Shown: positions 1 through 11,097 of the stretch, piece by piece
Numbering within the stretch: the first letter of the stretch is position 1
Layout: each line of letters begins with the position of its first letter
NCBI GenBank assembly: GCA_947179485.1
Contig: OX359245.1
Location: 7,855,001-7,919,000, forward strand
DNA: 64,000 nucleotides
Origin: Allacma fusca
Taxonomy: Eukaryota > Arthropoda > Collembola > Symphypleona > Sminthuridae
Direction: 5' to 3'
The notes under the pieces: model-generated
Told to the model about the DNA's origin: nothing
What the model saw: only the letters and a program-made list of their open reading frames with translations
Databases searched by the model: none
Translations under genes and position numbers: made by a program

Positions 1-304
1 ATGTTTGCAAAAAGATCGTATATGTATACGGAATTTAATTATTTACGTAATTTAAAGGTAATTATGATAGTTTTGGTTTTATTCATGCTTTCAGTTTTTT
101 ATTTTACGTTTGTTTTTAATGTGCCTGTTAGTCAATGTTGACAATGTCTGCAACGAAGGGATGGTATATATGCTTCACATGTTAATTAGAAAGGCAATAA
201 ATTATAAAGACAGGATAACTTTACAGAATAAAATTAAGGAATAATATACCTTGAATATATGTGTACACACATATACACAGTTTAGTGTTTCGCTTCCACA
301 GATG

Positions 305-306
<2 letters not shown>
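1..306. other. AT-rich sequence, nothing recognised
   Basis: No open frame of useful length, repeat unit or RNA gene could be supported. It leads directly into the AT microsatellite. Confidence 0.6.

Positions 307-369
<63 letters not shown>
307..369. repeat. (AT)n microsatellite
   Basis: An uninterrupted alternating AT run of about 63 bp, typical of eukaryotic intergenic DNA. Confidence 0.98.
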
Positions 370-372
<3 letters not shown>

Positions 373-840
373 ACCCTCAAGGACAACACATTATCCTTAG
401 CTGATGACCAGTGGCGATACTGTTCGTTGACATTGAACTCGTTTCGTCACGACATGTAATCGAACGAATGTATACACATATGTATATACCATGCTGCCGC
501 AGCCGCATATATAATCAAAACAGGCTATTAATAATTACAGAAACATACGTAATGGGGAACAATAATAAAAACGAGTGCAAGCATATTTGCACATATACCT
601 TAAAAGCCTTAGTGATAGATTTTTGTGCGGGCTGCCCACAGCACGGACCCGCGCGCTATCGTGTGTATATATTCTGGCTTGAAACGGCAGTTTGAAAAAG
701 GAGTGTAAATTATTAGTTGTTTGTGTAAATACGTCAGAGTGCAATTTGATACGATCTTAAACGGGTAGTGTTTTGCGTACAAATAGTGTTATAAAAGTAA
801 TGACATATTCTGTGACTCATAAATAGTCTACGCAGACAAT
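370..840. other. No supported gene
   Basis: Open frames here are short, run on both strands and have no composition or splice context suggesting coding. The stretch lies just 5' of the first exon-like block of gene copy A and could contain its promoter, but I see no decisive element. Confidence 0.5.
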
Positions 841-1043
841 ATGAACAAGAGCACTATGGACAGTCCAAATACCAGAAAATTGCGTCGTCCACTTCGAAAA
901 GCGCTGAAAATACATTAGAAAAAATCCACAATTGGACGAAACAAATTTGGACAGCGCTAACGTGCGACAAATATGACGAGTATAAGGATAATAAGCTAAT
1001 AATAGCAACATTCTCAGAAATGTTAGACGTAAACTGAATCAAA
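841..1043 (+). pseudogene. Exon-like block of gene copy A, frameshifted
   Basis: Not recognised. From the ATG at 841 a short basic reading (Ser/Arg/Lys-rich) runs to TAG at 916. An overlapping frame from 909 then stays open to TGA at 1035 and reads like real protein (for example NWTKQIWTALTCDKYDEY). The block ends at a good 5' splice site, AAA|GTAAGT, with GT at 1044. The simplest reading is one exon carrying a small indel near 905-918, but two unrelated chance frames cannot be excluded. It is the first of a string of exon-like blocks reaching 3.3 kb. Confidence 0.3.
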
Positions 1044-1091
1044 GTAAGTGGTATTTATTAAGCGTTAAGTCATATTATATTTACAAACTGC

Positions 1092-1210
1092 ATGGAAAAA
1101 CGACCACATGGGGATTTACAGCAAGTTGCATCCGAATTGAAGATTGAATTCAGCATCGGAACCGTCAGCTACAAGAGTGAAATGATGATCGAAACGAAAG
1201 GGAGAAAAAG
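1092..1210 (+). pseudogene. Exon-like block of gene copy A
   Basis: An open frame from ATG 1092 of about 40 codons, rich in Lys/Glu (begins MEKRPHGDLQQVASELKIEF), followed by a possible splice donor AAAAG|GTATTT with GT at 1211. Unspliced, it stops at 1218. No family recognised. It lies 49 bp downstream of the donor of the previous block, so the two cannot both be exons of one transcript unless that very short intron is real. Confidence 0.25.
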
Positions 1211-1704
1211 GTATTTATAAAAAGCGAAAATGTGAACGGCAAATCAGGATTGAACAAGGATGTGCTGGACATTTGCTGTTACTGAAAAAGCGATAAAACT
1301 TGCGACAAATAAACTTGTGCACTCAATTCATTAACCAAATGACATTGTACACATGAGTCCAAAGCACGCGACGGATATTGGTATGGGTGTATTTTAATCA
1401 AGTTCAATCCATTTGTTTCTCATCTAAATGAAATTTTGACATTAGGGGAGGCTGAAATATTGCAAACATTGTGAATAATTACAATAATAGTTTATTTAAA
1501 TGAATGCAGTGGAAGATAATTTCCCCCTCACTATGGTCACGAACCCAGAAGTGAATGAGATCAGCACCTCCAAAAATATACGGGAGCCAAAGATTGTAGA
1601 GATTATATAACTGAAGACGGATTTCAAAATCCGTCTCCACTGTTAGGCAAAATTTAGGACAGACTGCTGGATTTTAATTTTGGAAACGAAAAAATGGCAT
1701 AGCC

Positions 1705-1836
1705 GGGTACTCACGAGATGTGTTTGAAGAATTGGGACTTACGTACGACCAAATTGGTTTCTCGAAACCGAATTCAAGATGCGAATCTCCTACTCATGGT
1801 TCATGCGAATCCTGCGATGGCTCGAAAGGGAATTAG
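1705..1836 (+). pseudogene. Exon-like block of gene copy A
   Basis: Forty-three open codons ending at TAG 1834. The reading is acidic and then Ser/Cys-rich (FEELGLTYDQIGF, then SPTHGSCESCDGSKGN). No domain recognised. It falls between other coding-like blocks in the same orientation as the better supported exons at 2.1-2.8 kb, which is the main reason for listing it. Confidence is low because no clear splice acceptor flanks it. Confidence 0.22.
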
Positions 1837-1951
1837 AAATATTACTTAGAAGATGCTTTAATCGAAGGATCGTTTGGACCAGGTATGTAAGGGTTTATAT
1901 GTTTGATAAACTTATTAAAGGGGCGTACAACGCAACTTGCACTTATTGTGC

Positions 1952-2077
1952 TTGACGTTTGTTAGTGCTGGAGTTTGTCAGGGCAAATCATTATTCGACA
2001 ATGACATGGACAGGCAAATAAATTCTTCGCTTCACGGCTTTGTGGCAACTTTGAACAGTAACGTTCGTATGAATTAA
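1952..2077 (+). pseudogene. Exon-like block of gene copy A
   Basis: Forty-one open codons ending in TAA at 2075 (includes VSAGVCQGKSLFDNDMDRQ). No known family. It lies upstream of the paired exon at 2140 and shares its orientation. No matching block was found by eye in copy B, so it may be copy-specific or chance. Confidence 0.22.
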
Positions 2078-2139
2078 ATACGTTTTCAAATGACTCGTTT
2101 CCACGAACTTGCATGACACCAGTTATAGACACCTTTCAG

Positions 2140-2247
2140 GTAGCGCTGGAGATAATTACAAATGATATCAAAAATGCTGAAACCACTACTGGATCGTGGA
2201 CTGACCGTAGCGCCCACCAAGAAGAATTTGATTACAGGGAGTGTTAG
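2140..2247 (+). pseudogene. Copy A exon, paralogous to 17577-17723
   Basis: After a splice acceptor (TTTCAG, AG at 2138-2139) the frame reads VALEIITNDIKNAETTTGSW and stops at TAG 2245. Copy B at 17577 reads ALEILKSDTKAAEIPTGMW in the same order. Shared residues include ALEI, D.K.AE, TG.WT and R. This conserved protein reading across divergent DNA argues that the block once coded. The gene family is not recognised. Confidence 0.5.
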
Positions 2248-2291
2248 AGATGGAACAGTGACGGATTATGAATACATGTGTTCCATTTTAT

Positions 2292-2432
2292 GACTGGAAG
2301 ATGATGAGAGGTCTTCGCTTGTAATATCAAAAGGCTATATTCCAAAGAATGGCTCTTGGTGATCCCTCGACGATATGGATAGGGAGGAGGATTCCTATCG
2401 GGAATGCTTTCAACAGATATCAGTTGATAGAG
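2292..2432 (+). pseudogene. Copy A exon with nonsense codon and lost acceptor
   Basis: Paralogous to the 147-nt exon at 17724-17870. In frame it reads LEDDERSSLVISKGYIPKN, then GSW followed by TGA where copy B has GSWGSL, then an acidic REEDSYRECFQ segment as in copy B. The expected AG acceptor is changed (TTTTATGACTGG against TTTTTAGGACTC in copy B), while the donor context GGTATGCAAG is kept. A nonsense codon plus a broken acceptor make copy A a likely pseudogene. Function unknown. Confidence 0.55.
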
Positions 2433-2476
2433 GTATGCAAGAAATGGTAGTGTAAGCCAATGTACTGCACCATCAG

Positions 2477-2821
2477 TTACTTTTGAAATGCCGCTAATTA
2501 TATTGTATAAATATGAAATGTGTATTCTCACGACCACTCGGTACTTAACTCTGAAGTTGTCGCAATAATTTAAAGCTTGACTAAAGAGGGGCGGCACAAA
2601 CCTTCTACTTTAGCCGTTTTGTGCAAAAACGAGACGCAAAACAACTTTTACAATTCGATGGGTGGAAAAGTCCTTCCAGTTAAGGATATTGAAATGCAAG
2701 CCGTGTGTGGGAGCCAAACAAAAGAAAGAAGTATCACGCCAATCGTAGAGCATGTTCTGCATTTAGACAATAATGATTGTTTAAACAAGGAATTCGCAAG
2801 CAAACAGTGAGATTTTATCAG
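2477..2821 (+). pseudogene. Copy A exon, paralogous to 17918-18285
   Basis: It begins after ATCAG (AG 2475-2476) with VTFEMPLI and ends at TATCAG|GTTATG, the same borders as copy B. The early frame stops after TTTRYLTLKLSQ. The homologous reading resumes in another frame from about 2577, giving KNETQNNF and KERSITPIVEHVLHLD, and ends in TGA at 2808, just before the donor. At least one frameshift is therefore needed. Copy B aligns throughout (KNETIKHCYY; PIAEYILHENLD). No known domain. Confidence 0.5.
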
Positions 2822-2979
2822 GTTATGATGAAAATAAAATATGTCATGAAGAGGGAAAATGTCATTGAATTCGAGAATAAAAAATACCTGCATTTATATT
2901 GTTATTCAATAATGAAATATGTTTAGCTTTAAAAATTAATATAGATTCGACAAATCAAGAAGCTGAAGTCGCATTTCCA

Positions 2980-3300
2980 AAGGTGTAGGTTCCAAGTGTT
3001 CTCAATGGTGGGTTTATAAAGCCTTTATGCCAAACATATGTAGCTCAAGATGGAAAAATGTTTTCGGATCGTGAGTGATCTACAAGTATTCCGGTGAAAG
3101 TGAGTAATAATTATCGAATTCATGAAAACTCTAAGTTAGCTTCAACAGTTTCCGTATGTATTACTTCACCGCGGGTAAAAGTAAAATTGCAAGAAAATTC
3201 AATTGGAAATAAGTAGATCGGTCGCAGTTTTCTAGTGATAATCATAAAGGATGCCGTTGTTACTTCGGACTGTAAATGCGAAACTGATTTGAATAGAGCT
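2980..3300 (+). pseudogene. Copy A 3' coding block
   Basis: The reading SVLNGGFIKPLCQTYVAQDG and FSDRE then a TGA matches copy B SVLNGGYQKSS and LSDRECSAG. Further downstream VVTSDCKCETDLNRA matches copy B VVNFDCKYESDLDTY. In-frame stops occur at the TGA after FSDRE, at the TAG near 3210 and at the TAA near 3299, so this copy is decayed. Both copies continue into similar non-coding DNA that includes the shared phrase CAGTGTTCTCAAAT at about 3.48 and 20.04 kb. Confidence 0.45.
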
Positions 3301-4422
3301 TAAAATCCCTGTTTTCGAATTATTGCTTAGATTGATTCATACACTTGTATGTAATATACAATAATCAGTTTATCATACTGTATTCAATCATAGTTTCTAT
3401 GCATCATTATCTGGCCGTAATGTTTGACTTAATTAGATGATGATGGGCTCAAATAAATTATTGTAAATTTTGAAACAATCTCAGTGTTCTCAAATGTTCT
3501 TAGGAAAGCAAACATATAGTCATGAAAAACAATCGTCGAGACTTCGTGCAGGATGTCGTTAGCTACGGCCTGCAAAGTAGGATGAATTTTTACTTTTCTG
3601 ATACGCCAGAATTAAAAAACGATGTAAGCTCTGTCAATAACCACTTGTATAAGGTACATAATGTTCACAACACATTTCTTTAAAATACATTCAGTAGTGT
3701 GGAAGAAAAATGTCATTTTGACTGGAAGAATAAAATTTCAAGAATCTCTTTCTCAAAAGCCATCAGGCTGATGTCAATCCAAATACGAACTCAACCTTAC
3801 TTTTGGCACTAGAAATGTCCTTGAAAAAATATCATTGTAATCGGTCTTCTAGATTTTGAGTTTCGTGAGGAAGTACAGACAAACCGCCTGGACGTATACC
3901 GACAACATTGATTTACTAGTGTGCTGCCGGCACCCTAAAACTAAAGATGTCAAAATCTCTCATTTTCTGGATTTGAAGTGCTGAAATTCGTTTACATCGC
4001 AGCCTTGCTCAATGTTCATACGCACCATTCTATTAATTCTAAACGAAATTCCATGGAGATTGCACGTTAGAAAATCAATTAAATTTATTACAAATAGGCA
4101 TAAACAGATATTCCAAGAAAACCCATTCTCAAAAATAATTAACTGCTAAATTGTGAATTCGGAAAGTTTGTGACCTTGGCTTACGTTCACGAGCAGTTTC
4201 CTCTCATGCTCTGAGATGAGAGCGACCCCTAAAAATACATACATTCGTTCACGACCTTTGACTGCAAACATTAACCGATGCAATATGTGGAAACACTTTT
4301 AGAAAATCAAGGAAAGAATTTGGTACAATCTGACGAAATTAAATTTCTCATTTATATTCGGGCACAAGGAAATAGAAGAAAGGACGTGTTATACAAACTG
4401 CCCTGTGCTTTATTCGACAAAT
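3301..4422. other. Non-coding tail of copy A and unannotated DNA
   Basis: The first part shows weak similarity to DNA 3' of copy B (20.03-20.08 kb). The rest shows no gene, repeat unit or RNA that I can support. Confidence 0.4.
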
Positions 4423-6050
4423 TCAAACATAACAAATTCGCTGCACCGGCCGAATGATACAGTACAGAATTTGATTTAAAGACGCAAGGTCGTGCACGCC
4501 CACCCAATCGTAATCAAAAATCTGGATTTGCGAGTGACCTGACCCACAATCGTAGTAATGTAAAACCATAACAGTGCAGACAGAACAAGAAAAAAACAAA
4601 CGCTGCATCGACCGAATACCATATTTCAAAATTTGATTTGAGGAAACGATGTCATTTACGACCACCAAATCGGATTTGTAAAACGTGATATGTGATTGAC
4701 CTGACCCACAATCGTAGCAATTTTGATGTATAAACTGCATTCCAAAGCCTCCATCACATGATAAAAACGAAATAACGGTGCATTGGCCGAATCAAACAGT
4801 TAAAAATTTGATTTAAAGACGGAAGGTCATGTACGCCTAAAATATCGCAATCAAAAATCGGGATTTGCGGGAGACCTGACCCACAATCGTAACAATCTTA
4901 ACACAGCAGTGTAGTCGAAAATATAACACGGAAGAAAAACAAAAAAAAACCTGCATCGCCCGAATAACACAGTTCAAAATTTGATTTTAGGAAACGATGT
5001 CATTCACGACCACCAAATCGCAATAAAAGATCGGGATTTACGTAAGACCTGAACCACAATCGTAACAATGTTAACACATGGCAGTGCCGTCCGAACCCTA
5101 ACACGCAAGAACAAAACAAAAAAACGCTGTATCGGCTGAAAAACCGAATAAAAATTTGATTTTACAAAGGAATAAAATGCACTGTCAACAAATCACATTC
5201 AAAAATCGTTATTTGTGAGTTACTAAACCCACAATTGTAGCAATTTTAACCCATGACAGTGCAGACCGTACGCGAAAAAACACGAAAACAGCAAAAAACG
5301 CTGCATCGGCCGAATTCCACAATTCAAAATTTGAATTCAGGAAAGAATTGTATGCACGCCCCCCAAATCATATTTAAAAAAGGTGACTTGTAAATGACCT
5401 GACCAACAATCATATCAATTTTAACGCAAGACAGTGCATTCCAATCCCTTACACACAAGAAAAAAACGAAAAAAAACAATGCATCGGTCGAATAATATAA
5501 TTCAAAATTTGATTTTATGAAACAATGTCATGCACGCCCACCGAATAGCATTCAGAAACGAGATTGCTGAGAGACCTGACTTACAATCGTAGCATTTTTA
5601 ATGTTTAAAAATGCAGTGCGCACTATAACACACAAGTTAAAAACGAAAAACTGTGCATCGGCCGTAATACAGAATCTAATATTTGATTAAAAAGAAATGT
5701 CATGCACGCCCACAAAATCGCATTCAAAAACCGTGATTCACCCACACATGGCAGCTTAGGCTGAACCCTAAAACACAAGATAAAAACGTTGCATCAGCCA
5801 ATGGAATTGCAGCCAGATTCCAGGCGCACAACTGAATAAAACGAGAAAATGCTACATTAGCCGAATGAATTAACTTACAATTCATCTTACATCAAATATG
5901 TCATGCACTTACCGTGGCCATTCAATACCGTGTTTTGGGAGTGAGCTGACCAACAAAGGTTGCAGTGGTAACGCATTCGTTGTCGCATTGTGCACTAACA
6001 GTCTAGACGAAAACGTAATGTTGATGAGCCAAATTAAACAAATCCTAATT
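4423..6050. repeat. Divergent satellite array, period about 175 bp
   Basis: The phrase CTGCATCGGCCGAAT recurs in degenerate form at 4441, 4603, 4778, 4951, 5127, 5301, 5479 and 5654 (spacings 162, 175, 173, 176, 174, 178 and 175), with truncated units at 5789 and 5852. Each unit also carries a TTCAAAATTTGATTT segment and a GACCTGACCCACAATCGTA segment at a fixed offset. Divergence between units is high, so this is an old array. The period is close to a nucleosome repeat. Any reading frame through it is incidental. Confidence 0.9.
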
Positions 6051-7667
6051 TTAGTTTGAAATTGTTTACTTTCGGTGAACCTGTGATTAAAAATTGTGTT
6101 TCTAAAAAATTCTAAGTGATCATCCTATTTTCGTAAATATGTCGTTAACGCTAAATGCTACTGCTATTACACTGATTTACCAGATCAAAGCGATATGAGT
6201 GTCATACCACGAAAGGAACACCCTGAGATGGGGGTTATCTTATTGACCTGCTTTATAATTAACTTCGTGAAGCCCGTGGTTGCCTTTTCTGAGCCAGCAA
6301 ATTGTGTCATTGTGCATTGCGCGTGCACGATAACAATTTTATAACCTTGTTGTTAACCTTTCTGTATCGTTGTTTTAATAAATTGTACTTTTTATTATAA
6401 CGAAAAACAGTTACCGGTGTTAAACGATATTATTTTATCGATACAATTATTGTGATGCAAAAAATGAATTCATAAATAATTTCAACCGGCTTCCATGTTT
6501 ACCTGGTCCATTGATTCACAATGATCAAATATAAAATTTGACAAAAAGTAATGTTTAAGTTGTTACGTTTAAGTGTTTAAGGGTACCATATAAACAAAAA
6601 TCCACAGATCAAGCCTCTGCATCCATGAAGTTATTACAAATACCTATATAATTGATGCTGTAAAAAGAGTTTTTATTAAATATTATGTAATTTCCTGATT
6701 AAGCTAAAGACGGCAGGGAAAATCGCATAACTATAAGCCCTTTTAATTGAAAATTATTTAGCTGTATTGGTGTTTTATGTAACAATTCTAAAATTATAAT
6801 TATTATAATTCTATATTTTAATTGATTACATGAAAAACCTTCTACGGTATATTTGTAATATAAAACACTTGCGTTCAAATTAGAGCTCCACTTGAGTTTC
6901 CTACATATCCTCAAATTTCGAAAAAGAACACTGTTTTAAACTGTAAATTAATAGGAACAAGCTGCGTACTTGCGCACTTGCGTACCGACGGCATTAGGGT
7001 TGTATAGACGTTCATAAGGGTTCAGTGTCGGTACGGAAAATGTCATGTATTTAATGTCATCGTCATTAACTCGGAACCATACTGTTCCGTCACAATCCTG
7101 GTACAGTTTACGACTCGTCCGGTCTGCGTTCAACAAAAATAGAAATGTGTTCTGATAACGCTGACTTATGTAATTATGTAAGCACCTTTTTATTGTGTCA
7201 GGAAATTTTATTTAATGGGAAAATTTAGCTCTTCTCTTTGCATATTAGTAGTTTAATCCACAATACTTTCACATATACATATTTAATGTAAAAATCGATT
7301 ACATAAAATATTAACGAGAGCGTAATTTAGTTCATATAATTAACATCAACGAATCTTCCCGACATAATAATTAGATCTACCAAATCAGTGGCAATGACGA
7401 AAATTTGAAAGAATTTACTGCTATTGGATCATGGAGGTCCACTGTGTACTATGATTTTACAAGAAAAGAGTAAACGCTACTATGGAAGGAAATATACTAT
7501 ATTTTATGGTTATACGCTTACTTCACTGTTACGGCAAGTAGGGTTTATCAATTTTTAAATGCCATGGAATAAATAGCGAATTATATAAGCATATCTGGCA
7601 GACATTTAGGTCATTTATTCACATGGACAAAAATGATTTTTATGCGATTCTGGCAGTATTAGCATAT
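6051..7667. other. No supported gene
   Basis: AT-rich DNA with only short frames on both strands. No repeats, splice-bounded exons or RNA genes could be supported. Confidence 0.5.
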
Positions 7668-8263
7668 CGTCGGTGAAGAGGCAAAATGATCTAGGTGAAT
7701 AATCGATTAATATCAAAATGATCTACATAACTTTTTCCCTGACGGCAAAATGAACTAGGTACTTGTTTTTTTTAAATCAAACTGACCCACATACAGTTTT
7801 CCATGAAAGCAAAATGAAATTAGTGCTGTCCTAAATTTATGTGTAAGAAAAAAAGATTCTGCAAGGACACTATCTTATAAGGACTGTAATTATTATTATT
7901 AATTATTATTATTGTTATTTATTATAAGGGGTAAATGAATCATAAAAACTACAAATTTGGGTATTGACTAGTATTGACTTCACATTTTTTAATACCATTT
8001 GAACGTAGAATACAACTAATGTTTTTATTTATAAAAAAGATTTTTAATTCCTCACATAGTCATATACTAGCATTATAATGTGCTCACACGTATTGTTTTT
8101 AATATAATTTGCATCTAGATCCTTTTGCTTTTCAGAGAAACTTCATCTAGATCATTAGATGAATTCAATGCAAGTAGTTCATTTTGCCTTTAGTTAAACT
8201 GCATGAACACGATTTTGACTCTAAACGATCATGCATCTAGATCATTTTCCCTCTTTACCGACG
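7668..8263. mobile_element. TIR element with GCAAAATGATCTAGG words
   Basis: The ends form an imperfect inverted repeat of about 32 bp: CGTCGGTGAAGAGG followed by CAAAATGATCTAGG at the left, and the complement of CGTCGGTAAAGAGG followed by AAAATGATCTAGA at the right. The word CAAAATGA(T/A)CTAGG recurs inside in both orientations (about 7682, 7712, 7745, 8112, 8145, 8184). No ORF is carried, so it is non-autonomous. I found no convincing target-site duplication, so the superfamily is open. Confidence 0.7.
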
Positions 8264-8756
8264 AGATACAAAAAAAGAAATATTATTACAGATTGAAAAC
8301 AAATAGAACAGCATTGCCATGTGTATTAAAAATTTTCCTTTGCAAAAGTGACATTTTCAAAATAGTATTCGTTGTTGTTGAATCTGCTTGAGATGTTTTT
8401 ATACCTCATGGCACAATAGTGCATCTCAAAATGCCCTGTAAAATTAGATTTTTTTGCCATTTTTGTTACTTATAATATTTGCTGCTAATAATGTGTTGCC
8501 TTTTTGCGCGGCATTAATGTTTAAGGGCAGTCTGAAGGCATAAATTGTTTTTTGCCTTGCTGCTGGCGAAAAATACCGCGCAGGAAAAATACCTAAGTCG
8601 TTTCAAAATCGAAAAACCCTAATGGCAAGGATTGTCGACAAATCGAAAACAGACAAAACCTGCCTTTCTAGCTAGTTAAATTTGCTGTTTCAATCAAATG
8701 TTGTCATTCCATGTTTAGAACAAAATAGTTGAGTTTAAAATCCAGAAAATACAATA
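8264..8756. other. No supported gene
   Basis: Short AT-rich stretch between a TIR element and minus-strand coding remnants. No feature supported. Confidence 0.45.
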
Positions 8757-9267
8757 TTAAAAATACAAACGGTGATTTTCTCTTGATACACACATGCCTT
8801 TTCCAAAAAGGTTCTTCATTAAGTTGCTTTGGACATGCTTATAATATATTTCTCTCTCCAAAAAGGATTCGTAGCAGGATGGAGTAAATAGAGAATCTCC
8901 ACCGCTGTATTGAATTTCAACGACGAGCAAGCCTACGTGATTTCCGGCAACCCTTTTCCCTTTACTCTCAGGAAACGCTGCTCTCCTATTACATTCTTTC
9001 CAAAGGTTCGATGACTCCCAACTGTGCCAATAAAGCAAAAATAGGATTACTCTATTCACCATTTTGTTTTCCATGCCCTGTTTAATTAATTCCTTGAATT
9101 CTGTGCTTCTTATGTTGTCGTATATGCAATTTTGCCAACTTGTTAACATCCGTTTCTACATCAATAACTTTAAAATGATTATTATCCCACTCGTAAACTT
9201 CTTCATCGTCCACAATCTTCTTAATTATCTCATGTTGTAACAGTAGCTTTTTCTCTCCAACGTTCAT
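8757..9267 (-). pseudogene. Unrecognised minus-strand coding remnant, frameshifted
   Basis: From ATG 9267 a 61-codon frame reads as plausible protein (MNVGEKKLLLQHEIIKKIVD, then EWDNNHFKVIDVETDVNKL) and stops at 9082. A second frame, open from 9149 to 8757 (130 codons), takes over with a Lys/Arg/Trp-containing sequence (KKMVN-type basic patch, then SWESSNLWKECNRRAAF). Overlap of two long frames in such AT-rich DNA suggests one coding sequence with an indel near 9082-9149. No domain is recognised. It could be a transposase remnant or a lineage-specific gene. Confidence 0.35.
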
Positions 9268-9914
9268 TGATATTGTAGAAGTAGCAAACCTTTTGCTCTG
9301 TTAATTGTAGTTCCCTCTACACTTACAAAAGTCTAATATGCACAAGGCACCAATTACAACACTAGGGTGATCGGGGATTCATGATAATGCCTCAGCAGCT
9401 AATCCAGGATTGATTCCCTTCCCATTGATTTAGCAAATCAAAAGCGGCTGCGATGGTTTTTCTACACCCCCATGAATTAAACTTTAATTATAAAATTCGA
9501 AGAAATTTAGTCACAATGACTCCATCCAAATTTCGACGAAATCAATGTAAATAATTACATAAACAAAAAATAATTTACCTTCACAACTGGAGGCAAGATG
9601 GAACCATCCGGGTAGATCACCCGAGTACGAACAACTTTTATCGCCTCCCAGCGTTAATTTTAACTTCAAATAGAATTTATACATGTAAGATATTGGTTTG
9701 GGATTGACACACGCTAACAATAAGCGAATGTGTTTTGTCAGGTGTTATGGCGATGAATATATTTACCATGAAAGACTGAGTATGATAAATAAGTTAGGGG
9801 AACTGCGACTATACCCTGCCAAATTAAAACCTATGTTTATTTAAACTTTAAAAATGTGAGAATTTTATTGCCGAACGACTCATGCAAGTGTTAGTTCTTG
9901 GCTTTTTGGAGGAT
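9268..9914. other. No supported gene
   Basis: Short frames only. It separates two minus-strand coding remnants and could be an intron if these belong to one gene, but no matched splice pair is clear. Confidence 0.4.
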
Positions 9915-9957
9915 TTAATTAGTTATTCTCTTTTCTGCATACACTCGCAAAGAAAGA

Positions 9958-10250
9958 TTACACATGAAAGAGAGGGAATTGAAACTTCCGGAATAAATAA
10001 ATATAATAATAACATCCAAATTTGGTTCCACAAAAATTACGTTCCTCGATGTCTTTTGCTCTAATCCCTTTAATTTCTTCAATGGAGTAGTTATAGTTTG
10101 CAGTTGGCTCTGTTGATTTCTTTCCTGCACCAGCTTTCCGAGGAATTCTTTGTTTCAATTTATTGGTTTTCCTTTTTACAAATTTAGTCCGGGCTTTAGC
10201 GACAATTATAGTATTTCACTTCCGCTTTCACAAATTCCGGTATATTCTCC
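9958..10250 (-). pseudogene. Basic coding remnant, one frameshift
   Basis: On the minus strand, a frame reading NIPEFVKAEVKYYNCR (about 10246 down to 10198) ends at a TAA. A second frame reading KARTKFVKRKTNKLKQRIPR, then GAGKKSTEP, NYSIEEIKGIRA and DIEERN, continues to about 9990 and stays open to 9958. The two join naturally if about one base is lost near 10195-10205. The Lys/Arg-rich composition suggests a nucleic-acid-binding or nuclear protein, but no family is recognised. It may belong with the remnant at 8757-9267. Confidence 0.4.
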
Positions 10251-10394
10251 AGTCAAGCAATATTTTTATATTTGTAATTGCTAATACACTACAATTTCTA
10301 TAATAACCTCAAAGATATATAATTAATGTACACTTACTCGTATGCATTCACTCTATTTATACTAGCATAAAAGTTAAAGCGAAAACAGTGCTCT

Positions 10395-10710
10395 TTTCAT
10401 GGAATCACTTGCGTATGAAAACGGTTGGGACTAAGACTGAGTGGGACTGACGGGTTTAACGGATTCAAGTGCATGGGCTGAGCGGGACTGATGCGCGAAC
10501 AATATTAGGCAATTTTTAAATTTTCGCGCCTATATATTAAAGCCTAAGGATGAAAATTAGCGCCATTTTGTATCCTTGGGGACTGAGTGGGAGTTTGACC
10601 AAAGAGTTTCATTGGGAATGAGACTGAGTTGAACTCACACTGTAGATAGCATATAACTGAGTTAAGTGAGTTTATCACAGCACTTCTGGAACTGACCGGG
10701 ATTGGACTTG
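10395..10710. repeat. Degenerate word tract GGGACTGAGTGG
   Basis: The words GGGACTGA, GACTGAGTGGGA and GAACTGACCGGGA recur in degenerate form. The left side begins CAGTGCTCTT, compatible with a hAT-type end, but I found no matching right end or 8-bp duplication. Possibly a truncated relative of the word-array elements at 42-57 kb. Confidence 0.4.
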
Positions 10711-11097
10711 TAAACATCAACAATTTTTTCAATAACTTATTTACAATTACATTACTGTTTAAAGTATTTCGTATAACGTTGATTGTTTCGTTTCATTACA
10801 AGTAAATCAAATTTTACCTCGGTCATTTTGAATCGATTATCCGACGTGGTAAGCCGTGCGAGTTATTGTGCCAGACACCGTTACTTCCGTCAGATGTTCC
10901 GAAATTTTTACAAAATAGCAATTTCTCGTATGACGTTAAATGGTGCTTTTGTACTTCCTCCTCAAGATTATCATTGCGTGTGTGCACTCTCGTATGACGA
11001 GTCCACTTCGACTTGTACTTCGTCTGATATCCACATATATCGCACTTCCAATACGATTCTTCACGCTTTATACCCGTTAAGTGTGTTCTCCGTGTAC
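10711..11097. other. No supported gene
   Basis: One plus-strand frame of about 110 codons (10783-11124) begins with GTT-type codons rather than ATG and has no coding support. Nothing else seen. Confidence 0.35.

Noticed and set aside
4423-4740. 105-codon minus-strand frame
   Set aside because: Lies wholly in the 175-bp satellite; repeated residues mirror the DNA repeat.
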